Source: Pseudonocardia cypriaca (lineage in GTDB: Bacteria > Actinomycetota > Actinomycetes > Mycobacteriales > Pseudonocardiaceae). From it: a stretch of 64,000 nt of DNA. Positions 23,901 to 32,573 of the stretch are shown piece by piece. Every line of letters starts with the position of its first letter. Position 1 is the first letter of the stretch. The stretch covers positions 682,001 through 746,000 of the forward strand of contig NZ_VFPH01000003.1 in NCBI RefSeq assembly GCF_006717045.1, written 5' to 3'. The position numbers and the translations under genes were made by a program. Below the pieces are notes generated by a model. It was not told where the DNA came from. It did not search any database and was given only the letters and a program-made list of their open reading frames with translations.

Positions 23901-24532
23901 ACGGCTCCGGCGGTCTGGCCGGGCTCGACGCGCTGCCCCACACCGGGGTGGTGGTGGGTCCCGACGACCCCGAGCGACGCGAACGGCTGCTCAGCCGGCT
24001 CACCGCGACGATGCGGGACCGCCGCCGGGAGGTGAGCCGGCTCGGGGCGACGAGCGTCGCCGAGCTGTGGTCACGGGGTGCTGCGGATGCGCCGCCGCAC
24101 GTCGTGCTCCTCGTCGACGGCTGGGACGGCCTCGTCGAGAGCCCCGACGGCACAGCCCGGACGACGATGCTCGAGCTGCTCTCCGGAGGCCCCGCTGCCG
24201 GCATCACGGTGTGCCTGGCCGGCGACGAGCGGATCCTCGAGTCCCGCCTGCTCGCCCGGCTCACCCACCGCCTGTGCCTGCGCCTGGACAACCCGACCGA
24301 CGCGACGCTCCTGGGCCTGCAGGTCCGCAACCTCCCGGAGGACCTTCCGCCCGGACGCGGCCTGTGGGCAGGCGACGGGAACCAGGTCCAGGTGCCGCTG
24401 CTCGCGGCGGACCCTTCCGGCCCGGCGCAGGCCGCCGCACTGGCCGATGTCGCAGCACGGCTGGCGGAGGCCGAGGAGCCGGACCCGGCGCGAGCGCCGA
24501 TGCGTACAGCCAGGCTCTCCCGATCCGAATAG
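20957..24532 (+). CDS. FHA-domain FtsK/SpoIIIE (EssC/EccC-like) ATPase
   Basis: Large membrane ATPase of 1191 residues. Order: a ubiquitin-like N-terminal part (1-80), an FHA phosphothreonine-binding domain (about 100-178, with VVVGRAASCELVLDD and SRRHAQF), two membrane segments (226-262), a long cytoplasmic linker, then two FtsK-type ATPase domains. The first has Walker A GISGSGKS (about 628-635) and Walker B VVVADELAEL (~733). The second has GSGRSGRT (~950; Lys replaced by Arg) and VVLLVDGWDG (~1050). The layout resembles EssC of Firmicutes type VII secretion, but no WXG100, EccB, EccD or mycosin gene is near. It may be a protein or DNA translocase controlled by the adjacent kinase; the substrate is unknown. 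Confidence 0.8.
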   Translation: MRLTVEDDATGVRSDVHVDCEPSDQVGDVLAMIGAVLPVHGPPAVDGGPLRLDQPVAASPLRHGSVLHYGRRPQLAPARSAQLVLRVLSGPAAGTELPLVPGRTVVVGRAASCELVLDDPDVSRRHAQFVVGPSRVALADLGSRNGVHLGGETVAGAADVNGKVVQIGGSRLVVEALRDRAAVVRRGEGGEVLLNRTPRSRPERFEPPTVAMPAQPTDDDDRGFPVLPALLPLVAAVVMALVLRNAIFLLFGLLSPLMLVGTWWTERRRRQRRGQRNEEAYRSKLTAARVRIEAAADDEDADLRSGWPDPATTVRTAITPRTQLWERQPADDDWLAVRLGRADRPAAVKITGEPPDGWSPPTLRLAPLGVSLVDQPVLGLAGPPGWIDAQLAWVITQLAVHHGPEELRLVVIAPDAGEEQLGWLRWLPHLRAEDGSVRAAWDAAGAELMIEFLGDELQRRSAARSREPSSNRQARPDLVVVLAGTADLHRRPQLTNLLNRGPTAGLRFVCAETDERQLPDGARARLVAKGTDVVLRVDRGEPRTVVPDEIAPGTAELVARSLAPIRRVGDEPGQDVPPSIRLTELDIDEIRRAWGLLQDQTEIVIGADADGPVLVDIARDGPHTLVAGISGSGKSDFLRTLIAGLARANPPTGLNFLFLDHKDGATFKDLDALPHVVGSVTNLDARLAARALSSLRAELNRRQAQLAAAGAEDLADYRRRAVADPALPPFPRLVVVADELAELEEQLQSLVDGLVDVARVGRSLGVHLVLATQKAAGAVDGQLRADTDLRVCLQVEEIGDSQDVIDTPDAAHLPNAYPGRALLVRGSGPPQLLQTARVTAPRRAASGTVRRAVALRWTDVAPPPPPADTRADELTTDLNVLADAVRAAADAEGLAPPYRPWLPPLPAALALDTLPVTKFAIPLGLRDRPQDQRQDVLEVPLGSGHVAIVGSGRSGRTTALRAAAVGLARAADAAELHLHVIDGSGGLAGLDALPHTGVVVGPDDPERRERLLSRLTATMRDRRREVSRLGATSVAELWSRGAADAPPHVVLLVDGWDGLVESPDGTARTTMLELLSGGPAAGITVCLAGDERILESRLLARLTHRLCLRLDNPTDATLLGLQVRNLPEDLPPGRGLWAGDGNQVQVPLLAADPSGPAQAAALADVAARLAEAEEPDPARAPMRTARLSRSE

Positions 24533-24543
24533 CATCAGCCGCT

Positions 24544-25359
24544 GTGATCACGGGGGCCGAGCCGACCGCGCGCGTGAGCGGCCTGATCCCGCCCGGCGCC
24601 TCGTCGCCGCGGGTCATCGAGCTCCACGCGGGCCAGGTCTGGTCGGTCGGCAGGCGCGACGACGGGTTCCTGGCCGACCGGCCCGAGCTCGCAGCGGCCC
24701 ACCTGGCGGTTCCGAACGCCCTGCCGGACCTCTCCGTCCGCGAGCTCGAGCTGCGGGTCGGCACCGTGGGCGTGGCGATCCGCTGCCACCGCGGCAGCAG
24801 CGTCGTGGTCGACGGCTCGGTACGGCCAGAGCCGGTGGTGCTGACGCTGGGCACGAACTACGTCAGCCCCACGCCCTCCGGCCTGTACGTGGACTTCGAG
24901 CTCACGGTGCTCCGGGCCGAGGACTTCGGCGAACCCGCGGTCCCCGCCGACAGCGGGACCACGCTGCTCCTGAAGATCAACCTCGAACCCGCGTCGCTCG
25001 CCTGGACGGTCGGCCACGCACTGGCCTGGCCGTGCATGCCGTCCCGCAGGCGCCCGCACAACGCCGGGTGGTCCGGTCGAGACGTCGCCGATCGGCTCGA
25101 ACAGCTCGGGTGGACGATCGCCGAGCAGAACATGATCACCGTGCTCGGTCGGCAGTTGCACGGCCTGGCCGAGCGGGTCGCCTACGCGCGGCTGACCGAT
25201 GGCCGTCGGGCCGACCAGGTGTTCCCGTCCTGGCCGCCGTGGCTGGACGAGGAGTCGAGCGACGAGACCCGGGACCAGCGGGCCGAGCGGCGGAACCGGT
25301 ACGTGGCCGAGGCGCTCTGGCGGGCGAGGGCGGTCGGCCCGGACGTGATCGACGGCTGA
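24544..25359 (+). CDS. Companion of the FHA-FtsK ATPase, FHA-like N-terminus
   Basis: Protein of 271 residues without a domain I can name firmly. Residues about 18-125 (VIELHAGQVWSVGRR ... VVLTLGTNYVSPT) have the strand pattern of a divergent FHA domain lacking the usual Ser-Arg-His motif. The C-terminal half is charged and helical, with WSGRDVADRLEQLGWTI and RRNRYVAEALWRARAVG, compatible with a small helical or winged-helix domain. It starts 11 bases after the FtsK stop with GTG; the TAGCAT at 24530-24535 could also be an internal -10. It is probably in the same operon and functionally linked. Confidence 0.65.
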   Translation: MITGAEPTARVSGLIPPGASSPRVIELHAGQVWSVGRRDDGFLADRPELAAAHLAVPNALPDLSVRELELRVGTVGVAIRCHRGSSVVVDGSVRPEPVVLTLGTNYVSPTPSGLYVDFELTVLRAEDFGEPAVPADSGTTLLLKINLEPASLAWTVGHALAWPCMPSRRRPHNAGWSGRDVADRLEQLGWTIAEQNMITVLGRQLHGLAERVAYARLTDGRRADQVFPSWPPWLDEESSDETRDQRAERRNRYVAEALWRARAVGPDVIDG

Positions 25360-25386
25360 CGCAGACGCGCGTCGGTCTCCGGGTCA

Positions 25387-25424
25387 CCGCGGCCGGCACC
25401 ACCCCCCAGAGGCACCGGCCGCGG
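25387..25424. terminator. Hairpin terminator after the FHA-FtsK operon
   Basis: CCGCGGCCGG (25387-25396) and CCGGCCGCGG (25415-25424) are perfect 10-bp arms around an 18-base loop, 28 bases after the stop codon. There is no clear T-run. Confidence 0.6.
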
Positions 25425-25464
25425 CAACTATGTAGACCGCCATCGCCCCTCCACGGATGGGGTG

Positions 25465-25493
25465 ATGTGAGTCACATGAGCCGCCGGTGTCGA
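25465..25493 (+). promoter_or_regulatory. ECF42-type promoter element with upstream palindrome
   Basis: TGTCGA at 25488-25493 matches the -35 element reported for ECF42 sigma factors; the -10 would fall near 25507-25513 (CGCTCG). The element is 63 bases before the ATG of the YCII gene, which shares its operon with the sigma factor, so autoregulation is likely. ATGTGA-G-TCACAT (25465-25477) is a palindrome just upstream. Confidence 0.5.
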
Positions 25494-25556
25494 TATCGGC
25501 CTGGCTCGCTCGCCGCACGAGTAGGACCGAAACCGGATCGATGGGAGGAACCGCGG

Positions 25557-25979
25557 ATGCGAGTCATGGTGCTGATCAAGGCCAACGAGCGGAGCGAGGC
25601 CGGCGAGATGCCGACCCAGGAGCTGCTCGAGCAGATGACGGCCTACAACGAGGAGCTGGTGAAGGCGGGGGTGATCCTCGGCGGGGGCGGCCTGCACCCC
25701 AGCTCTCGAGGCGTGCGCGTCGAGTTCGCCGGCAGCGAGCGGAAGGTGATCGACGGGCCGTTCGCCGAGACGAAGGAGCTGCTCGCGGGCTACTGGGTGT
25801 GGCAGGTGAGGTCGATGGACGAGGCCGTCGAGTGGACCAAGCGGATCCCGAACCCCATGAATGAGCACTCCGTCGTGGAGATCCGTCCGGTCTTCGAGGT
25901 GGAGGACTTCGGCGACGCGCTCACGCCGGAGCTCCGGGAGAAGGACGCGCAGCTGCGCGCGCAGGTCGAAGGCTCCTGA
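25557..25979 (+). CDS. YCII-related (DGPF-domain) protein
   Basis: Protein of 140 residues with the YCII/DGPF fold: MRVMVLIKANERSEAGE at the N-terminus, then GVRVEFAGSERKVIDGPFAETKELLAGYW, which includes the DGPF signature. Such proteins are the standard genomic partners of ECF42 sigma factors; their chemical role is not established. The start ATG has GGGAGG eight bases upstream. The stop overlaps the sigma-factor start (TGATG), so the two are coupled. Confidence 0.85.
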   Translation: MRVMVLIKANERSEAGEMPTQELLEQMTAYNEELVKAGVILGGGGLHPSSRGVRVEFAGSERKVIDGPFAETKELLAGYWVWQVRSMDEAVEWTKRIPNPMNEHSVVEIRPVFEVEDFGDALTPELREKDAQLRAQVEGS

Positions 25980-27247
25980 TGGCGCGGGCCGACGTCAGAC
26001 GCACGATCGAGGCGGTGTGGCGGATCGAGTCCGCGCGCCTGATCGCGGGCGCCGCCCGGCTCGTGCGGGACGTCGGCCTCGCCGAGGACCTCGCCCAGGA
26101 GGCGCTCGTCGCAGCCCTGGAGGAGTGGCCGGAGTCAGGTGTCCCGGACAACCCGGGCGCCTGGCTCATGGCCACGGCGAAGCACCGCGGCATCGACCGG
26201 CTGCGCCGGGCGGACGTCCACCAGCGCAAGATCGAGGAGATCGGCCGCATCGCGGAGTTCCGGTACGACGGGGAGCCCGCCGTCGACGACCCGTTCGACG
26301 ACGATCTACTGAGGCTCGTCTTCATCGCGTGCCACCCGGTGCTGTCGACCGACGCCCGGGTGGCGCTCACGCTCCGGCTCCTGTGCGGGCTCACGACCAG
26401 GGAGATCGCGCACGCCTACCTGGCGTCGGAGCCGGCCGTGGCGCAGCGCATCGTCCGAGCCAAGCGGACGCTCTCCGCGGCCCGCGTGCCGTTCGAGATC
26501 CCCGGGCGCCACGAGCTGCGCGAGCGCCTCGCGTCGGTGCTCGAGGTCATCTACCTGATCTTCAACGAGGGCTACTCCGCAACCTCGGGTAACGACCTGA
26601 TCCGCCCCGAGCTCATGGAGGAGGCCCTGCGGCTCGGGCGCATCCTCGCCGAGCTGCTCCCCCGGGAGGCGGAGGTCCACGGCCTCGTCGCGCTGATGGA
26701 GCTGCAGGCGTCACGCACCCGGGCGCGGATCTCCCCGTCGGGCGACCAGGTCCTGCTGCTCGACCAGGACCGCTCCCGCTGGGACTGGCTCCTCGTCGGA
26801 CGGGGGCTGGCCGCGCTCGAGCGCGCCTACGCCACCGGCGGCCCGATCGGGCCGTACACGTTGCAGGCCGGGATCGCCGCCTGCCACTCGCGGGCGCGGA
26901 GGGCCGACGACACCGACTGGGAGCGGATCGTCGCCCTCTACGACGGGCTGGCTCAGCTCATGCCGTCACCCGTGGTCGAGCTCAACCGCGCCGTGGCCGT
27001 CGGCATGGCGTTCGGCCCGCAGACCGCGCTCGACGCCGTGGAGAACCTCCGCGGGGACCCCCGGCTCGACGGCTACCACCTGCTCCCCACCGTGCGCGGC
27101 GACCTGCTGGAGAAACTCGGCCGCCGCGCCGAGGCGGCGGCCGAGTTCGGACGAGCGGCGCTGCTCACCGCCAACACGAGGCAACGGGCCGCGCTGCTGG
27201 AACGGGCAGCGGCCTGTCGCACATCGCAGCGGTCAGCGGGCCGGTGA
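25979..27247 (+). CDS. ECF42-type RNA polymerase sigma factor
   Basis: Sigma factor of 422 residues. Region 2 (LAEDLAQEALVAALEEWPESG, then NPGAWLMATAKHRGIDRLRR) and region 4 (VALTLRLLCGLTTREIAHAYL) lie in the first ~190 residues. They are followed by a ~230-residue helical, TPR-like extension (LMALQASRTRARIS-type block, AGIAACHSRA, LPTVRGDLLEKLGRRAEAAAEF) that defines this group and replaces a separate anti-sigma factor. It is encoded with a DGPF protein, the standard ECF42 context. The last 15 bases overlap the convergent YihY gene. Confidence 0.9.
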   Translation: MARADVRRTIEAVWRIESARLIAGAARLVRDVGLAEDLAQEALVAALEEWPESGVPDNPGAWLMATAKHRGIDRLRRADVHQRKIEEIGRIAEFRYDGEPAVDDPFDDDLLRLVFIACHPVLSTDARVALTLRLLCGLTTREIAHAYLASEPAVAQRIVRAKRTLSAARVPFEIPGRHELRERLASVLEVIYLIFNEGYSATSGNDLIRPELMEEALRLGRILAELLPREAEVHGLVALMELQASRTRARISPSGDQVLLLDQDRSRWDWLLVGRGLAALERAYATGGPIGPYTLQAGIAACHSRARRADDTDWERIVALYDGLAQLMPSPVVELNRAVAVGMAFGPQTALDAVENLRGDPRLDGYHLLPTVRGDLLEKLGRRAEAAAEFGRAALLTANTRQRAALLERAAACRTSQRSAGR

Positions 27248-28231
27248 GTCGGGGTGCTCGTCGAGCTCGTCCGGAATGCCGTCATCGTCGCTGTCGGCGA
27301 GTAGCGGGTCGAGCCGGCCCGCCCGCACCGCTTCCAGCTGCGCGGCCAGCGCGATGCCGGCGAGCAGCGCGATTCCCGTGATGTTCGCCCACAGCAGCAG
27401 CGCCATGATCGCGGTCAGCGGGCCGTAGGTGTCGTCGAAGCCGGCAGCCACCACGACGTACAGGGCCAGCAGTCCGGAGCCCGCGAGCCACGCGAGCACG
27501 GTGGCCGCAGCCCCGACAGCGAGCCAGCTGAGGCCTGGCTGGCTGCGCCGCGGGGCGTACCGGAACAGCAGCGTGACCGCCACGACGAGTGCCGCCAGCC
27601 CCAGCGGCCAGCGCAGCGCGTCCCAGGCCTCCTCGACGTCGTCGCCCCACCGGTAGACGGCCTCCATCGCCTCACCGAACGGCTCGCCGGCCACGATCAG
27701 CAGCAGGCCCGCCGCCATCGCGACGCCCGCCGTCGCGGTGAGCAGTGCGGCCCGGCCGTACTTGCGCAGCGCCTTCCGGTCGCGCTTGGTGCCATAGATC
27801 CGGTTGGCACCCCTCTCCAGCTGCGCGAACGCCGATGTCGCCGCCGCGAACGCGGTGGCGAGCCCCAGCACGACCACGACCTCGCCGCGCTCGCTGCCCT
27901 CGTCGGTGCCCGCCAGCACCTCGGCCAGCAGCGAGTCGCTGCTGCCCGGCGATATCGCCATCACCGTGCGGGCCACCACCTCGGCGAACGACTCGGCCCC
28001 GAGCGCCGTTGCCAGTCCGGCGCCCGCGATCACCAGCGGCACCGCGGCGAGGGCGAGCTGCAGGGCGAACGCCCGCGCATGGCTGAACCCGTCGCCGTAC
28101 CGGAAACGGAGGAACGAGGCGACGAGCAGGTGCCGCAGGCCGTAGTGGCGCACGGTGTGCCACGCGTCGTCGGCGGAGAGCATCTCGCCGGACATGAGCT
28201 CGGTCTCCGGGACGACGCGCACCGAGCTCAC
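27233..28231 (-). CDS. YihY/BrkB-family inner-membrane protein with acidic repeat tail
   Basis: Polytopic membrane protein of 332 residues with six or more hydrophobic segments. The family block LERGANRIYGTKRDRKALRKYG and the later YGPLTAIMALLLWANITGIALL identify the YihY (formerly RNase BN) family, whose function is unknown. The C-terminus ends in DSDDDGIPDELDEHPDSPAR, a DxDxDGxxDxxD pattern like a thrombospondin type-3/EF-type calcium-binding repeat, unusual for this family. The start is GTG 28231; GTG three codons later is also possible. It converges with the sigma-factor gene. Confidence 0.82.
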   Translation of the reverse strand: MSSVRVVPETELMSGEMLSADDAWHTVRHYGLRHLLVASFLRFRYGDGFSHARAFALQLALAAVPLVIAGAGLATALGAESFAEVVARTVMAISPGSSDSLLAEVLAGTDEGSERGEVVVVLGLATAFAAATSAFAQLERGANRIYGTKRDRKALRKYGRAALLTATAGVAMAAGLLLIVAGEPFGEAMEAVYRWGDDVEEAWDALRWPLGLAALVVAVTLLFRYAPRRSQPGLSWLAVGAAATVLAWLAGSGLLALYVVVAAGFDDTYGPLTAIMALLLWANITGIALLAGIALAAQLEAVRAGRLDPLLADSDDDGIPDELDEHPDSPAR

Positions 28232-28388
28232 GCTGCGAATCTAACCCCGGGGTCATCGCCGCGACGAGGGTCGCGAGGACTCGCATCGGGCACGGTGCAG
28301 CGGACTTCTGCCGCGGCTCGCCGACGCCTTGCGCCACGAGCGAGTACTGAACCGGCACGCGTCGCCCCGGCCATCCGCGGACAGCAGA

Positions 28389-28422
28389 ACGGCCCGCCCG
28401 GACCTGGGTCCGGGCGGGCCGT
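28389..28422. terminator. Strong hairpin terminator of clpC
   Basis: ACGGCCCGCCCGGACC (28389-28404) and GGTCCGGGCGGGCCGT (28407-28422) form a perfect 16-bp stem with a two-base centre, 21 bases after the clpC stop. The minus-strand transcript continues into TTCTGCTGT, a weak U-rich tail. The remaining 28232-28388 stretch shows nothing else. Confidence 0.8.
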
Positions 28423-28442
28423 CCGCTCGTCGTGCTACGCGA

Positions 28443-30986
<2,544 letters not shown>

Positions 30987-31198
30987 TTACGCTCCTAGCC
31001 TGCTGCGCCATGCACCGGCGCACTCGCGCACCGTGTACACCCCGTGGCTTCCACTGTATCGGCCCGGGGCGGGGGATCGCGCCTCTCGCACGTACTCGGC
31101 ACAACGCGTTCACGCGGAGCCGAATTCCGACGCAGGGCGGATGCCCTGGTCAGGGCTGTGACGATGGCCCGTTCAGGGGTATCCGACCGCCCGGCGAA

Positions 31199-31221
31199 CC
31201 CGGCCGACGTTTTCGGCCGGG
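31199..31221. terminator. Hairpin after the siderophore-interacting gene
   Basis: CCCGGCCGA and TCGGCCGGG form a perfect 9-bp stem around CGTTT, 20 bases beyond the stop of the gene at 31242. It should separate that transcript from clpC. Confidence 0.6.
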
Positions 31222-31241
31222 GTCGTGCGGGCCCGAGACGC

Positions 31242-32045
31242 TCAGCGACCGCTGACCGCCGTGCGCTCCGCCGCCTTCTCGGCCTGCCAGCCGTCCTCGT
31301 CGACGCCACGACGCCAGTATCCGGACACCGACAGCAGCTCGCGCGGCACCTCGCGCTCGTCGACGAGGTGCCGGCGCACGCCCCGCACGATGCCCGCCTC
31401 GCCGTGCACGAAGGCGTGGACGCGCCCCGGCGCGAAGTCGAGTGCCCTGACCGCGTCCAGCAGCTGGTCCGGCTCGCTCGCCCGCCGGTGCAGCCAGGTG
31501 GCGCGCAGCGCGCCGGGACAGGCGAGCTCCTGCTCCTCCGCGGCGTCGGCGACCTCCAGAACGGCCACCACCGGCACCCCGGCAGGCACCCGTTCGCAGG
31601 CGGCCGCGATCGCGGGCAACGCGCTCTCGTCGCCGATCATGAGGTGCCAGTCGGCGTCCGGGTCCGGTGCGTACGCCCCGCCGGGGCCGGCGAGCCGCAG
31701 CACGTCGCCCGGTCGGGCCGACGCGGCCCACGGCCCGGCGAGCCCCGTGTCGCCGTGGTGGACGAAGTCGATCGTCAGCTCGCCCGCCGCGTGGTCCAGC
31801 GCCCGCACCGTGTAGGTGCGCATCGCAGGCCACTGCTCCCGGGGGAGCTCGGCGCGGATCGCGTCCATGTCGAACGGTTCGGGGTACCGGACGCCCGGGC
31901 GCGGGAAGAGGATCTTGACGTAGCGGTCCGTGTGGGGAGTCTCCGGGAACGCCGCGAGCTCCTCGCCCCCGGCGACGACGCGGATCATGTGCGGGGTGAG
32001 CCGTTCGGTGCGGCGCACCTCGAGGGTGGTCGTCCTGCGCGCCAC
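31242..32045 (-). CDS. Siderophore-interacting protein (ViuB/SIP family ferric reductase)
   Basis: FAD-binding reductase of 267 residues that frees iron from imported ferric siderophores in the cytoplasm. The FAD site is RTYTVRALD, the NAD(P)-type domain begins DWHLMIGDESALPAI, and the C-terminal YWRRGVDEDGW is characteristic. GTG 32045 has AGGAGG four bases upstream. An IdeR/DtxR-like box covers its -10, so it should be induced by iron starvation. It is inserted between clpC and lsr2, which are neighbours in M. tuberculosis. Confidence 0.9.
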   Translation of the reverse strand: MARRTTTLEVRRTERLTPHMIRVVAGGEELAAFPETPHTDRYVKILFPRPGVRYPEPFDMDAIRAELPREQWPAMRTYTVRALDHAAGELTIDFVHHGDTGLAGPWAASARPGDVLRLAGPGGAYAPDPDADWHLMIGDESALPAIAAACERVPAGVPVVAVLEVADAAEEQELACPGALRATWLHRRASEPDQLLDAVRALDFAPGRVHAFVHGEAGIVRGVRRHLVDEREVPRELLSVSGYWRRGVDEDGWQAEKAAERTAVSGR

Positions 32046-32068
32046 TTGGCCTCCTGAGGTTCGATTGC

Positions 32069-32087
32069 TGAGGCCAGCCTAACCTGA
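32069..32087 (-). promoter_or_regulatory. IdeR/DtxR-type iron box over the -10
   Basis: TCAGGTTAGGCTGGCCTCA on the minus strand matches 15 of 19 positions of the iron-box consensus TTAGGTTAGGCTAACCTAA. The -10 TAGGCT (32081-32076) is inside it, so iron-loaded IdeR would block transcription. The 5' leader would be about 24 bases. Confidence 0.7.
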
Positions 32088-32115
32088 TGTGCGCGGTGGC
32101 GACGGCGGGCCGGAC

Positions 32116-32460
32116 TCAGTTCTCCTTGTGGTACGCCTCGAGCACCTCGGCCGGGATGCGCCCGCGGTCGGAGACCTTCATGCCCCGCTTGCGCGCCCAT
32201 TCCCGGATCGCCTGATTCTGCTCACGATCGATCGAGGGCCGCCGAGCCGGACCGGTGCCGGCACCACCGGAGCGGCTACGCCGACCACCCGATCGGCGGG
32301 CCGCCGCAACGTAGGACGCCAGCGCGTCGCGCAGCTTGCCCGCATTCGCCTTCGAGAGGTCGATCTCGTAGTTCTTGCCGTCGATACCGAACTCGATCGT
32401 CTCGTCGGCGGCCTCTCCGTCCAGGTCGTCGACCAGTCGGACCTCACGGATCTGCGCCAT
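32116..32460 (-). CDS. lsr2: Lsr2 nucleoid-associated protein
   Basis: H-NS-like xenogeneic silencer of 114 residues that bridges AT-rich DNA. The N-terminal dimerisation part (MAQIREVRLVDDLDGEAADET) is followed by a Ser/Gly/Arg linker and the C-terminal DNA-binding domain, in which the minor-groove hook RGR is in VSDRGRIPAEVLEAYH. It is the usual length. ATG 32460 has GGAGGG nine bases upstream. It sits between clpC (plus one insertion) and lysS, as in mycobacteria. Confidence 0.95.
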   Translation of the reverse strand: MAQIREVRLVDDLDGEAADETIEFGIDGKNYEIDLSKANAGKLRDALASYVAAARRSGGRRSRSGGAGTGPARRPSIDREQNQAIREWARKRGMKVSDRGRIPAEVLEAYHKEN

Positions 32461-32496
32461 CGCCGCAACCCTCCACACTTCGTGCCTGCTTCTGAC

Positions 32497-32523
32497 CGCG
32501 GCAATGCCGCGAGCGAAACCATA
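32497..32523 (-). promoter_or_regulatory. Candidate lsr2 promoter and leader palindrome
   Basis: TATGGT on the minus strand (32523-32518) is a plausible -10, giving a leader of about 50 bases. CGCGGCA-T-TGCCGCG (32511-32497) just downstream is a perfect 15-base palindrome that could be an operator or a leader hairpin. Confidence 0.35.
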
Positions 32524-32573
32524 AACCGGATGTGGCGGTTCGTCGAGTCACCCTGTCCGGTGTCGCGTCATAG

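Noticed and set aside
20957..24532. Core component of a complete ESX/type VII system
   Set aside because: No WXG100, EccB, EccD, EccE or mycosin gene in the window, and the FHA domain is not part of mycobacterial EccC.
25465..25477. CRP-type site TGTGA-G-TCACA
   Set aside because: A CRP site needs six bases between half-sites; here there is one. Kept only as an unassigned palindrome.
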